Position numbers and translations under genes: made by a program. DNA of 64,000 nt from positions 23,305 to 87,304 of the forward strand of contig NZ_MDDR01000015.1 in assembly GCF_001870435.1 (NCBI RefSeq), given 5' to 3'. The notes beneath the pieces are model-generated. The model had not been told where the DNA came from. It did no database searches and saw only the letters and a list, made by a program, of their open reading frames with translations. Shown here piece after piece: positions 27,271 to 36,085 of the stretch; position 1 is the stretch's first letter; each line of letters opens with the position of its first letter. Origin of the DNA: Pseudomonas costantinii (GTDB taxonomy: Bacteria; Pseudomonadota; Gammaproteobacteria; Pseudomonadales; Pseudomonadaceae).

Positions 27271-27299
27271 TGTGTGGCGCATCTGTCGGAATAGGTTCC
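27271..27299 (-). promoter_or_regulatory. hrp box (HrpL-type promoter), perfect consensus
   Basis: On the minus strand GGAACC (27299-27294), a 16-bp spacer and CCACACA (27277-27271). This matches GGAACC-N15-16-CCACNNA at every fixed position, with the extended GGAACCNA form also satisfied. 78 bp upstream of the ATG at 27193. Confidence 0.85.
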
Positions 27300-27341
27300 T
27301 GATCAAGCAGTAAGCTGGTTAAAAAGGCGTAGGAAACAGGC

Positions 27342-27374
27342 AAAAAAAATCGCAGCCCTTGAGCTGCGATTTTT
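27342..27374. terminator. intrinsic terminator after fecA
   Basis: ATCGCAGC (27349-27356) and GCTGCGAT (27363-27370) form an 8-bp stem around CCTTGA, with an A-run on the left (T-run for the minus strand) and TTTT on the right. It starts 16 bp after the fecA stop and would also insulate the hrp-box promoter. Confidence 0.85.
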
Positions 27375-27389
27375 CGTCTCACCGGCAGG

Positions 27390-29795
27390 TCAGAACCCGA
27401 CGCTTGCCTGTACGAAGAACGTACGTGGCTCACCCAGATACAACCCGGCATTGTTGTCACTGGAGCGCGTGTAGTGCTGTTGGTCGAAGACGTTTTTCAC
27501 GCCCACGCCCAGTTTCAGATTCGACAGCTGCGCACCGAAGTCATAACCGCTGCGCACGTTGACTGAGACATAACCCGGAATGTCACCGTACTGACCATCG
27601 GCTGTGCCCTGAGTGATATAGGTGGTGCCGGTGCCTGGCGCACGTTGACCGGACTGAGCGTAAACGTCCAGGTTGTGGGTCCAGTGGTTCACGCCATAGC
27701 GCAGTCCCAAAGTGGCCACTTCACGGGAGTACAGCGGCAGGTCGCGGCCCTTGAAGGGTACATCGCCCTCGGAGGTGGCCTTGGTGTAGGTGAAACCGGC
27801 GCTAGCGGTCAGGCCGTCCAGACGCGGGTCCAGGTTCGACAGGTCATAGTGGGCCGATGTTTCAATACCTTGGTGCTTGGTGGCGCCCAGATTGGTCCAG
27901 CCCACATCGTTGCTGACGTATTGCAACTCATCCGAGAAGTCGATGTAGAACAGCGTTACCTCACCGCCCCAGACGCTATCGTTGTAGCGCGTACCAATCT
28001 CGTAGGTCTTGGCTTTTTCCGGGTTCAGGCCGTTGGCGGTCTGGTCGCCGGTGCCACCCTGGCCGAGTTGGAAGTACTGCAGGCTGCCGAAAGACGTTTC
28101 GTAGTTGGCGAACAGTTTCCAGGCGTCGGATACGTGGTACATCACGCTCAAGGCCGGTAGCGGTTCGTTGTTGCTGACCTCGCGATTTTTCTCCTGGGTG
28201 CGCACACCGTTCAAGGCGACTACCGGGCGGTCATGCCAGGTGGTCTTGATGTCTTCGAAGCGTATGCCCGGAGTAATGGTCCACTTGCCGATATCGACCT
28301 TGTTATCGATATAGAAGGCGTTGGCCTCGGTACCGCCAGTCCGGTCCTGGTAGACATGACCGTCGCTCTGCCCGCCCGGTGTTGGTACGTTGTTGACCAG
28401 GTTCAGGCTGGTCGCCTGCTCGTGCATGCCTTCTTTGAGATAGCGATAACCGAGGCTAACTTCCTGGGTGCTCGGACCCACGTCGAACACATGGGAGACC
28501 CGCGGCTCGATGCCGAAAGTGTAGTAGGTGCGCGGGTAGGAACCGAGGGTCTTCAGGTCACGGTTGGCGATGTTGCTGCCACGGAAGCTGTCGGAATAGT
28601 AGGTCAGCACTTCGGCCTGGGTACGGTCGTCAATCTGGCGGATGTATTTGAAAGACACGTCCTTGCGGCGGCCGCTGAAGTTGTCCCAGTCACGCACCGA
28701 TTGGTACGGATTGGCGCTGAACTGCTTCTGGGTCAGGCCGCCGGGCATATCGGCGCTGGCGTCGTAGTAGTGGAAGTTCAGCGAGAAATCGTCTTGATCG
28801 GTCGGCGCCCAGTGAGTCTTGAAGATGACGTCGTCGATGTCGTTGGAATTGTTGCTGTTGCGGTAGCCATCGCCCTTGACCCCGGAATACAGCAACGCAG
28901 CTCCGATGCCGTTGTCCGCCGTACCGCCGACGAAAGCGTTTTCAATGTGTTTCCAACCGCCGTGGGCCGAGGTTTCCAGGGTAGTACCGACGTCGCCGGA
29001 AAACTTCTCCGGAATCGCACGGGTCACGAAGTTGATCACACCGCCGACGTTCTGTGGCCCATAACGCACGGAACCGGCGCCGCGTACCACGTCGATGCTG
29101 TCCAGGTTCCCGGCGGAGATCGGTGCCATCGACAGTTGTGGTTGACCGTACGGGGCAAACGCCGCCGGCACGCCGTCGATCAGCACCGTGGAGCGCGGCG
29201 ACAGGCGTGAGGTCAGGCCACGCACACCCACGTTCAGGGAAATATCGCTGCCGCCGGTACCGTTGGATTCCTGCACCTGCACCCCAGGGACACGACGCAG
29301 CACGTCACCGACATTCATTGCGCCCTGCTCCACCATGGCTTCGCGACGGATGACCGTGCGCGCGCCAGGGTGGTTCTGCACCACTGCGGCGTTGGCATCG
29401 CCGAGCCAGTCACCGACCACCTTGATGTCGGTGACGCCCAGTTCCAGAGGCGAGCCGGCTTCACCAGTGCCACTGCTCAGCGGGCGTAGAGTCACGGAGC
29501 CGGCGTCGATCTGGTAATCCAGGCCACTGCCTTGCAACAACTGGCGCAGGGCTTGTTCCGGTGAAACGTTGCCGTCGACCGCTGGTGCTTGCTTGCCCGC
29601 GACCATGTCGGGACTGAAAAACACTTGCAGAGAAGTCTGCTGGCCCAATTGGCTCAGCGCCGCGCCCAGGGGTTGGGCGCGGATATGAATGCCGTCCGCA
29701 GCGTAGGCCGCTGGCAGCGCGACACTGACAGCAAGCGCCAGGGCCAGGGGCACCCAGCGGGAGATTTTATTGTTGTTCACGGCGAGTTTTTTCAC
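27390..29795 (-). CDS. fecA: TonB-dependent ferric citrate receptor FecA, signalling type
   Basis: An 801-residue outer-membrane receptor. A signal peptide (about 1-32, ending PAAYAAD) precedes a periplasmic STN signalling domain (IHIRAQPLGAALSQLGQQTS ... YQIDAGSVTLRPL). The plug and barrel follow. The plug region VVGDWLGDANAAVV and the NGTGGSDISLNVGVRGL, FAPYGQPQLSMAPIS and VRYGPQNVGGVINFVTRAIP stretches are very close to E. coli FecA, which supports ferric dicitrate as substrate. The C-terminus ends in Phe. The start is GTG at 29795 (VKKLAVNNN), after an AGGA site. The STN domain passes the signal to FecR next door. Confidence 0.88.
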   Translation of the reverse strand: MKKLAVNNNKISRWVPLALALAVSVALPAAYAADGIHIRAQPLGAALSQLGQQTSLQVFFSPDMVAGKQAPAVDGNVSPEQALRQLLQGSGLDYQIDAGSVTLRPLSSGTGEAGSPLELGVTDIKVVGDWLGDANAAVVQNHPGARTVIRREAMVEQGAMNVGDVLRRVPGVQVQESNGTGGSDISLNVGVRGLTSRLSPRSTVLIDGVPAAFAPYGQPQLSMAPISAGNLDSIDVVRGAGSVRYGPQNVGGVINFVTRAIPEKFSGDVGTTLETSAHGGWKHIENAFVGGTADNGIGAALLYSGVKGDGYRNSNNSNDIDDVIFKTHWAPTDQDDFSLNFHYYDASADMPGGLTQKQFSANPYQSVRDWDNFSGRRKDVSFKYIRQIDDRTQAEVLTYYSDSFRGSNIANRDLKTLGSYPRTYYTFGIEPRVSHVFDVGPSTQEVSLGYRYLKEGMHEQATSLNLVNNVPTPGGQSDGHVYQDRTGGTEANAFYIDNKVDIGKWTITPGIRFEDIKTTWHDRPVVALNGVRTQEKNREVSNNEPLPALSVMYHVSDAWKLFANYETSFGSLQYFQLGQGGTGDQTANGLNPEKAKTYEIGTRYNDSVWGGEVTLFYIDFSDELQYVSNDVGWTNLGATKHQGIETSAHYDLSNLDPRLDGLTASAGFTYTKATSEGDVPFKGRDLPLYSREVATLGLRYGVNHWTHNLDVYAQSGQRAPGTGTTYITQGTADGQYGDIPGYVSVNVRSGYDFGAQLSNLKLGVGVKNVFDQQHYTRSSDNNAGLYLGEPRTFFVQASVGF

Positions 29796-29892
29796 GTCGA
29801 ACTTAGTCCTGTAATCGCAAGAGTATGCGGCTGTTAATGCAAACCAGTTGCAGTTACAAAGGAAGACGAAGAACTCGAAAAAAACCTGAATA

Positions 29893-30846
29893 TCAACGTG
29901 AAATAATTTCCTGGCTGCCGTCCGGCAAGGTTCGCAAGGCGACCGGCAGGATGTGCGGCAAGGCTTTGAGCAAGGCATCGGTGTCGCTGGATTTGAACAC
30001 GCTGGTCAAGCGCAGGTTGCCCACCGCAGCCGTACTGACCCGCAAGGGTTGCTCGCGGTAACGCGACACTTCCCGGGCTACTTCGCCGAGTGTGGCGTTG
30101 TTGAACACCAGCTTGCCGCTGCGCCAGGCCGTCAGTTCATCGGTATTCACCGCATAGGCTGCTGCGACTTGCCCAAGCGAATCGACATGCGTACCCCGGC
30201 CGGCCGTAAGCATCACACTCTGATCCGACGAACGCCCCTGCACCTTGACCGTACCGGCCTCGACCGCCACACGGGTCTGGTCGTCATCACGGCGTACATC
30301 AAACCGCGTACCGGTGACCGTCACCTGCCCTGCCCCGGCGGCCACGACAAACGGTCGGCTGATGTCATGCTCGACGCTGAACATCGCTTCGCCCTGCTTG
30401 AGCTCCACACCGCGCCGGCCTTTTTCATAGTGCACCGCGACCACACTGCGGCTGTTCAGGTCCATCACCGAACCGTCGGGCAAGGCCACCTGGCGATGCT
30501 CACCCAATCGGGTACTGAACTCGGCATTGTAGGGTTTTGGATGATCAAGCCCGCTGAACAACCCCAGCCCCAAGGCGACCGTCACCACACTCGCGGCAAC
30601 CGCATAACGCAATACGGCGCGACGCTTGGGACGCTCGAGCGGCGCATCGCATAGCGCCTGCAAGCGAGCTTTGGGCAGCAGGTCGGTGGCGCTCCACAGC
30701 CCTTGCAACACATCGAATTCATATTGGTGCTCCGGCTGCTCTGCACGCCAGGTGTCGAAACGCTGCCGCTCTTCGACGCTCAACTCGGCGTCTTGCAGGC
30801 GTACAAACCATTGCGCGGCTTCGTCGCGAGCACGGCTATCCATCAT
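29893..30846 (-). CDS. fecR: FecR-family transmembrane sigma regulator
   Basis: A 317-residue anti-sigma regulator. The N-terminal cytosolic domain (DEAAQWFVRLQDAELS ... FDTWRAEQPEHQYEF) is the DUF4880/FecR_N type. One membrane segment is near 80-100 (LRYAVAASVVTVALGLGL). The periplasmic FecR domain has the RLGEHRQVALPDGSVMDLN signature and a C-terminal STN-binding part. It relays receptor occupancy to FecI. ATG 30846 has AGGA six bases upstream and was preferred. An in-frame ATG at 30873 overlaps the fecI stop and would add nine residues. Confidence 0.88.
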   Translation of the reverse strand: MMDSRARDEAAQWFVRLQDAELSVEERQRFDTWRAEQPEHQYEFDVLQGLWSATDLLPKARLQALCDAPLERPKRRAVLRYAVAASVVTVALGLGLFSGLDHPKPYNAEFSTRLGEHRQVALPDGSVMDLNSRSVVAVHYEKGRRGVELKQGEAMFSVEHDISRPFVVAAGAGQVTVTGTRFDVRRDDDQTRVAVEAGTVKVQGRSSDQSVMLTAGRGTHVDSLGQVAAAYAVNTDELTAWRSGKLVFNNATLGEVAREVSRYREQPLRVSTAAVGNLRLTSVFKSSDTDALLKALPHILPVALRTLPDGSQEIISR

Positions 30847-30869
30847 GGAAGATCCTGTTTCAAAGCGGG

Positions 30870-31370
30870 TCATGGGGCCATCGCATCCAGGCGGTCACGC
30901 AAATGCCGCAGGGTGCGGATCATATACTTTTCCACCATGTTTTTAGACAAGCCCAGGCGTACGGCGATTTCCTGCTGAGTGAGGCCCTCGATTTTCTGCC
31001 AGATGAAAATCTTGCGACAGTTGAGCGGCAGCTCGGCCAAAGCCCGCTCGATGGAGTCCGCCAACTGGATCGCGTGCATGAAATGCTCCGGGTCGCCGCT
31101 GTCGGGCGAACTCTGATCAAAGGCTTTCAGCGCCAGCGACTCGCGACGGTCTTCGCGGCGGTAGGCGTCAACGGCGATATTGCGCGCCGTTTGATGCAGG
31201 TAGGCGCGCGGCTGCTCAACCTCGCTCGAACGGGACTCAAGCACCCTGACAAAGGTGTCGTGCGCCAGGTCTTCGGCCTGCTGACGGTTTCTCAGGCGAC
31301 GTGTCCAGGTTCCGATCAACTCTTCGTAGTGCTCGAAAAAACCTGTTCTGCGGGGCGGCGGAGGAATCAT
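30870..31370 (-). CDS. fecI: ECF sigma factor FecI
   Basis: A 166-residue iron-starvation sigma factor. Sigma-2 (EDLAHDTFVRVLE and PRAYLHQTARNIAVDAYRR) and sigma-4 (LPLNCRKIFIWQKIEGLTQQEIAVRLGLSKNMVEKYMIR) regions are clear, including the KNMVEKY recognition helix typical of FecI proteins. It directs RNA polymerase to fecA when the receptor signals. It is first in the fecI-fecR-fecA string, with a possible Fur site just upstream. Confidence 0.92.
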   Translation of the reverse strand: MIPPPPRRTGFFEHYEELIGTWTRRLRNRQQAEDLAHDTFVRVLESRSSEVEQPRAYLHQTARNIAVDAYRREDRRESLALKAFDQSSPDSGDPEHFMHAIQLADSIERALAELPLNCRKIFIWQKIEGLTQQEIAVRLGLSKNMVEKYMIRTLRHLRDRLDAMAP

Positions 31371-31398
31371 CGCGAGAGCACTGGGGAGGCGGGGTGTG

Positions 31399-31417
31399 AA
31401 TAGTAATGCTTCCTATT
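31399..31417. promoter_or_regulatory. possible Fur box upstream of fecI
   Basis: An AT-rich palindromic 19-mer (AATAG ... CTATT) 29 bp upstream of the fecI ATG. It agrees with the Fur consensus at about 10 of 19 positions, which is weak. Position and the family's known control by Fur are the main support. Confidence 0.35.
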
Positions 31418-31483
31418 AAGCCGGGCAATTGCTTCCCGTCGCTCAGACTGTCGGTGTAGTCATTCAAAAAGATGAGACTTCTT

Positions 31484-32029
31484 TCAAATGACTGGAAGAA
31501 AGGGCTTTTCCAGAACGCCGTAACTCACTAGCCATGCAAGGTAGATGTTCGCGCGCTTCTCAGAAAAATAATCCAGCAGCAGTATCATCGCCACCTGCCA
31601 CGCCACACCGGCTCCAAAACCTTCCCAAACACTACTATGAGCCGCCAGCCCGAGCAGAAACACAGCCATGACAAACAATATTATTTCGGTCCTGCGACTG
31701 ATTGAAAGCCCATTCAACACCGCTTTTACACGAGGGATTTCCTCTTGCACGATTCGCTCCGGTGCATACACAAGCATATGCTCCACTCGCGCAATGTCTT
31801 TAGGGCTGCGGATCCAGACCGTAAGTCCCACCACGATCTGGATCAGTGCTAAAACGACGAGTGAATACCCGGCACCGTGCCAGAATGGCCCGCTGTAGCA
31901 ACTGGCAACTGCCACTCCTACAGCGACAAGACCCAGGATCACGAACAACAAACCTGCTTTACGCTCAGCATCAAAGTAAGCTTCGACAGCGTTGCCTGCG
32001 TCCCCTCCTCCACCCTCATGACGTGACAC
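31484..32029 (-). CDS. small multi-spanning membrane protein of unknown function
   Basis: About 181 residues with four hydrophobic segments: two before residue 80 (GLLFVILGLVAVGVAVASC; YSLVVLALIQIVVGLTVWI) and two in the C-terminal third (IILFVMAVFLLGLAA; GVAWQVAMILLLDYF). A polar loop lies between them (KDIARVEHMLVYAPERIVQEEIPRVKAVLNG). No family was recognised. The frame is open to 32110, which would overlap the upstream hydrolase gene. The GTG at 32029, 28 bp after that gene's stop, has an AAGG site and is a compromise start. It is probably in an operon with the hydrolase. Confidence 0.6.
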   Translation of the reverse strand: MSRHEGGGGDAGNAVEAYFDAERKAGLLFVILGLVAVGVAVASCYSGPFWHGAGYSLVVLALIQIVVGLTVWIRSPKDIARVEHMLVYAPERIVQEEIPRVKAVLNGLSISRRTEIILFVMAVFLLGLAAHSSVWEGFGAGVAWQVAMILLLDYFSEKRANIYLAWLVSYGVLEKPFLPVI

Positions 32030-32057
32030 TGTTTTGATACCTTGTGACTGATTACAA

Positions 32058-33029
32058 CTAATGCTCTTGAAACCAGCTAGCAACATGACCAACTGCACGA
32101 TCGACCACATCAGGCTGTTCGTAATACTGGAAGTGATTGGTTCCGTTTTCCCAAATAAGCTTTTTATCTGCGCCAGGAATTGAATCGAAATGACGACGGG
32201 CCGCCGCCGGATTCATACAGGTGTCCGAATGCACGATAAGTGCCGGTTTTTTTAGCTGGGCCACTCCTGGCACCGTCGTGTAATCAAAATGGTCCAGATC
32301 ACTCATGATTGCGTAACGGTTTTCCCAGCCCTTCAGCGTCCAAGGGCCATACCAGCTCCAAACCAAAGGCCCTGGCAGCCCCGCACTCGATCCGAGTATC
32401 GGGTCGCCCAATTGCGCGTCCACAAGAGGCTGGTACACGACTTCGCCGGTTGCTTCATAGCGGGCCTTTGCATCCCTTGCGCGCTCTAGACGAGCGGCGA
32501 GCAAAGCTTCCAACTGCTCAGTCGTCGGAGCTGTCGCGGGATCAAACGGGTTTTCACTGACGCCGGCAGCAAGCATGAACAGATCAGTTTCGCGGTCACG
32601 GTAATATCCGGTAACCGACGCAACAGCGCCCACCCGATCATCGTATGAAGCGATGTCCAGCATCTCGGGGCCTCCCTGGCAAATACCCAGCAGGAATACT
32701 CGCGTCCGGTCGATATCCTGCCGTGTCAGCAGATGATCCAGCGCCGAGACAACGTCCTCATTCTTCATTCTCGGATTTTCCAAGCGCCGCGGCATACCGC
32801 CACTTTCACCCACTGTGCGCGGGTCGAACGCCAGCGCGGCGAACCCCTCATCGGCCAGTCGGGTCGCGTATTGGGTGGGTGCTTGTTCCTTGGAAAACGA
32901 ATAAGGGCCCAGCACTACAACCACCGGGAAAGGCCCCTTTCCTTGCGGCCGATAAAGCACGCCGACCACCTCGTCGCCATGGGAGTCAAAAGCGATTTTT
33001 TCAGCTGTGTAATTACCGTGTGCGGACAT
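32058..33029 (-). CDS. alpha/beta hydrolase with Cys nucleophile (dienelactone hydrolase-like)
   Basis: A 323-residue cytosolic hydrolase. The nucleophile elbow is GICQGG with Cys117 instead of Ser, as in dienelactone hydrolases and YcjY-like enzymes. A candidate acid is the Asp in HSDTCMNP near 268, and the base is the His in NGTNHFQYYE near 298. GPYSFSKEQ forms the oxyanion loop. The natural substrate is unknown. A strong GGAGG site precedes the ATG. It is divergent from a LysR regulator 58 bp away, the classic layout of a regulator and its target. Confidence 0.82.
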   Translation of the reverse strand: MSAHGNYTAEKIAFDSHGDEVVGVLYRPQGKGPFPVVVVLGPYSFSKEQAPTQYATRLADEGFAALAFDPRTVGESGGMPRRLENPRMKNEDVVSALDHLLTRQDIDRTRVFLLGICQGGPEMLDIASYDDRVGAVASVTGYYRDRETDLFMLAAGVSENPFDPATAPTTEQLEALLAARLERARDAKARYEATGEVVYQPLVDAQLGDPILGSSAGLPGPLVWSWYGPWTLKGWENRYAIMSDLDHFDYTTVPGVAQLKKPALIVHSDTCMNPAAARRHFDSIPGADKKLIWENGTNHFQYYEQPDVVDRAVGHVASWFQEH

Positions 33030-33087
33030 ATTTACGCCTCCAACGTCTTGAGTTCACCGAGCTTATGGGATACTCACTGACGCGAAT

Positions 33088-34014
33088 ATGGCCACAATAC
33101 TTGATAAATACATGAACAATACTCACCAGTTAAAAGGCATGGATTTCTTCACTCTGAGCGTGTTTCTTGCGGCGGCAAGGCACCTTAACTTCCGTGCAAC
33201 GGCATTGGACCTGGATATCACGCCCTCAGCTGTCAGCCATTCGGTAAAGGCGCTTGAGCAGAAACTGGGTGTGCGCCTGTTCAATCGAACAACGCGCAGT
33301 GTGTCGCTGACCCACGCGGGTGAGCGGCTGGCCAAGAAGCTGACCCCCGCAATGACTTCGATTGCCGATGCGATGCAGGAGGCGGATGACACTCGCTCGG
33401 TCCCCAGCGGCACGATCAGGATCAATGCCAGTGAGGGCGCTGTGCGCATGATTTTTCGCCCCGTGCTTGCTCGCTTCTTGCGGGAGCACCCATCGATACA
33501 TCTGGACGTGGTGACCGATGGCAAGCTCAGTGACGTCACCGCAGACGGATTCGACGCCGGCATCCGGCTGGCGGAGGCCGTGCCGCAAGACATGATTGCT
33601 ATCCGCCTGACGGACGACATACGTTTTGCCGCCGTGGGATCACCCGATTACTTTTCAGCACGCGGACGCCCAAATACCCCACAGGATCTCTACCAGCACG
33701 ACTGCATCCGCTTCCGTTTTGACAGCGGCGCAATTTACCGGTGGGAATTTGAACGTCAGGGCCGCAAGGAGGTTATCAATGTCAGCGGCCCTCTTACGCT
33801 GACTGACCAGCCTTTTATGGTTGAAGCCGCAATGGATGGAGTCGGCATCGCCTTCGTTCCTGAGCATCTGGCAATTGGTGCCATAGGGGACGGCAGGCTT
33901 GAGCGTGTACTCGATGATTGGTGCCCTTCAGTGCCGGGACTATGCCTTTATTATTCCGGGCATCGCCATGTATCAGTTGCGCTTCGCACACTCATTGAGG
34001 CTATCCGCCGGTGA
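33088..34014 (+). CDS. LysR-family transcriptional regulator
   Basis: About 308 residues. The N-terminal winged helix (FLAAARHLNFRATALDLDITPSAVSHSVKALEQKLGVRLFNRTTRSVSLTHAG) and a periplasmic-binding-type effector domain (SGTIRINASE... GFDAGIRLAEAVPQDMIA) are clear. It groups with LysR members of the DsdC/CrgA-like type often found next to oxidoreductases and hydrolases. The start is uncertain: ATGs at 33088, 33112 and 33139 are in frame and none has a good ribosome site. It probably regulates the divergent hydrolase gene. Confidence 0.88.
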   Translation: MATILDKYMNNTHQLKGMDFFTLSVFLAAARHLNFRATALDLDITPSAVSHSVKALEQKLGVRLFNRTTRSVSLTHAGERLAKKLTPAMTSIADAMQEADDTRSVPSGTIRINASEGAVRMIFRPVLARFLREHPSIHLDVVTDGKLSDVTADGFDAGIRLAEAVPQDMIAIRLTDDIRFAAVGSPDYFSARGRPNTPQDLYQHDCIRFRFDSGAIYRWEFERQGRKEVINVSGPLTLTDQPFMVEAAMDGVGIAFVPEHLAIGAIGDGRLERVLDDWCPSVPGLCLYYSGHRHVSVALRTLIEAIRR

Positions 34015-34019
34015 ACTTG

Positions 34020-34203
34020 TGACCCGCCGCGCCAGTCAGCTAACTGAACGCTCTGATAAAGGCGCCCAGGCGATTGCCATCGATGGCGATGTATCGAAAG
34101 AAGCGGACGTAGAACGCTGACGCCTCTGACTATGTGGTAGGCAGTACTCTGTTTATTGATGGCGGCATGAGCCTTTATCCGGAGTTTCGTGGCAATGGTT
34201 GAT
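34020..34203 (+). pseudogene. remnant of a short-chain dehydrogenase (internal deletion and frameshift)
   Basis: Two fragments of an SDR-family oxidoreductase survive. The first (about 34020-34117) reads ASQLTERSDKGAQAIAIDG then DVSKEADVER, matching the region after the cofactor loop. The second (34122-34203, another frame) reads ASDYVVGSTLFIDGGMSLY then PEFRGNG, matching the extreme C-terminus of glucose-1-dehydrogenase-like SDRs. The Rossmann start and the whole catalytic centre are missing, so no function is possible. The stop overlaps the start of the GH15 gene, suggesting an ancestral SDR-GH15 operon. Confidence 0.75.
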
Positions 34204-36021
34204 TTGAAGAACGACCCCCAAAGCGCCATCGATGCCCACGGCATCATTGGCGACATGCGCAGTGCGGCGCTGGTCAATGACAAGGGCAGCATCGACTTTT
34301 TCTGCTGGCCGGAATTCGACAGCCCGTCGATCTTTTGCGCCTTGTTGGACACACCCCAGGCGGGTGTTTTCCAGCTCACCCCCGACCTGCCCAACGCCCG
34401 CCGCGAGCAAATCTACCTGCCCGACACCAACGTGCTGCAAACCCGCTGGCTCAGTGATGAGGCTGTGGTGGAAATCACTGACTTGCTGGTGATCAGTGAG
34501 GAAGTCGACGACCTGCCGCTGCTGATTCGTCGTGTACGCGTGGTCAGCGGCAAGGCGACGATCCACCTGCGCTGCGCCGTACGCCATGACTATGCACGCA
34601 CGCCAACCCACGCCAGCAATGTGGATGGCAAGGTGCATTTCACCGCCGACGGCCAGCCCGGCCTGTGCCTGGCGAGCAGCCAACCATTGCAAATCGAAGA
34701 CGATGCCGCCGTCAGCACGTTCACCCTGACTCAGGAAGAAGGCGCCGAATTTGTCCTCGGCAGTGAGGATGACGAGCGCGTCGATAGCAGCTGCACCGAC
34801 CTCCCTCTGGCGTACACATTGAAGTTCTGGCGCGGCTGGATCGCACAGTCCAACTACCGCGGGCGCTGGCGTGAAATGGTCAACCGCTCGGCCCTGACTC
34901 TCAAGCTTCTGACCTCACGCAAACACGGCGCAATCATCGCCGCCGCGACCTTCGGCCTGCCGGAAACACCCGGTGGCGAACGCAATTGGGATTACCGCTA
35001 CACTTGGATCCGCGATGCGTCGTTCACCGTCTACGCGTTCATGCGCCTGGGGTTTGTCGAAGAAGCCAACGCCTATATGCGCTGGCTCAAAGGTCGGGTC
35101 AGTGACTGCAGTGGCAAGCCGACCAAAATCAATATCCTCTACGGCATCGACGGCCGTCAGGAGTTGCCGGAAACCGAGCTGGGCCACTTCAGCGGCCACG
35201 GCGGCGCCAAGCCGGTGCGCATCGGCAATGAAGCCTTCGACCAGATCCAGTTGGATATTTATGGCGAGCTGATGGACGCGGTGTATCTGGTCAACAAATA
35301 CGGCGAAGCCATCTCCCACGAGGGCTGGAAACACACGGTGGAAGTGGCCGACCAAGTCTGCGAAATCTGGAACCGCAAGGATGTAGGCATCTGGGAAATG
35401 CGCGGCGAGCAACATCACTTTTTGCATTCTCGACTGATGTGTTGGGTAGCATTGGACCGCGCAATTCGCCTGGCCTCCAAGCGTTCGTTGCCCGCCCCGT
35501 TTGCGCGCTGGGACCAGACACGCCAAGCGATCTACGCCGATATCTGGAGCAACTTCTGGAATGAAGAACGCGGGCACTTTGTGCAGCACATCGGCAGCAC
35601 CGCACTCGATGGCTCAATGTTGTTGATGCCGCTGGTGCGCTTCGTCGCCGCCACCGACCCACGCTGGCTGTCGACGCTGGAAGCCATCCAAAAAAGCTTG
35701 GTGCGCGACGGCATGGTCTACCGCTACCGTAACGACGACAGCCAGATCGACGGCCTGCAAGGCACCGAAGGCGCGTTTGCCGCGTGCTCGTTCTGGTACG
35801 TCGAATGCCTGGCGCGTGCCGGGCAAGTGGAGAAAGCCCACCTGGAATTCGAACAATTACTGCGCTACGCCAACCCACTGGGCTTGTACGCCGAGGAGTT
35901 CGACAGCCAGGCACGGCACCTGGGCAATACGCCGCAGGCATTGAGCCATCTGGCGTTGATCAGCGCAGCAACGTTTCTGGATCGTAAGCTCAGCGGCGAG
36001 AAGACCGTCTGGCAACCCTGA
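34195..36021 (+). CDS. GH15 family glucoamylase/trehalase-like glycoside hydrolase
   Basis: A 608-residue protein of the bacterial GH15 type. An N-terminal beta-sandwich domain (IDAHGIIGDMRSAALVNDKG ... DFFCWPEFDSPSIF) is followed by an (alpha/alpha)6 barrel. The barrel carries the conserved RNWDYRYTWIRDASFTVYAF segment and the second acidic region LQGTEGAFAACSFWYVE. Members hydrolyse trehalose or alpha-glucosides in the cytosol. There is no signal peptide. A GTG at 34189 is a close alternative start; GGAG lies 10 bp before the ATG. It stands behind the SDR remnant, from which it was probably co-transcribed. Confidence 0.85.
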   Translation: MVDLKNDPQSAIDAHGIIGDMRSAALVNDKGSIDFFCWPEFDSPSIFCALLDTPQAGVFQLTPDLPNARREQIYLPDTNVLQTRWLSDEAVVEITDLLVISEEVDDLPLLIRRVRVVSGKATIHLRCAVRHDYARTPTHASNVDGKVHFTADGQPGLCLASSQPLQIEDDAAVSTFTLTQEEGAEFVLGSEDDERVDSSCTDLPLAYTLKFWRGWIAQSNYRGRWREMVNRSALTLKLLTSRKHGAIIAAATFGLPETPGGERNWDYRYTWIRDASFTVYAFMRLGFVEEANAYMRWLKGRVSDCSGKPTKINILYGIDGRQELPETELGHFSGHGGAKPVRIGNEAFDQIQLDIYGELMDAVYLVNKYGEAISHEGWKHTVEVADQVCEIWNRKDVGIWEMRGEQHHFLHSRLMCWVALDRAIRLASKRSLPAPFARWDQTRQAIYADIWSNFWNEERGHFVQHIGSTALDGSMLLMPLVRFVAATDPRWLSTLEAIQKSLVRDGMVYRYRNDDSQIDGLQGTEGAFAACSFWYVECLARAGQVEKAHLEFEQLLRYANPLGLYAEEFDSQARHLGNTPQALSHLALISAATFLDRKLSGEKTVWQP

Positions 36022-36085
36022 ACACATCCCCTCATGGGTTTGAGCTAGAGTTCCAGCCACTTTGACCCGCCGATAAGCGACCATC

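Noticed and set aside
27390..29978. Longer fecA start at 29978
   Set aside because: It would add 61 residues rich in Cys and Arg before the signal peptide. The GTG at 29795 gives a normal signal sequence.
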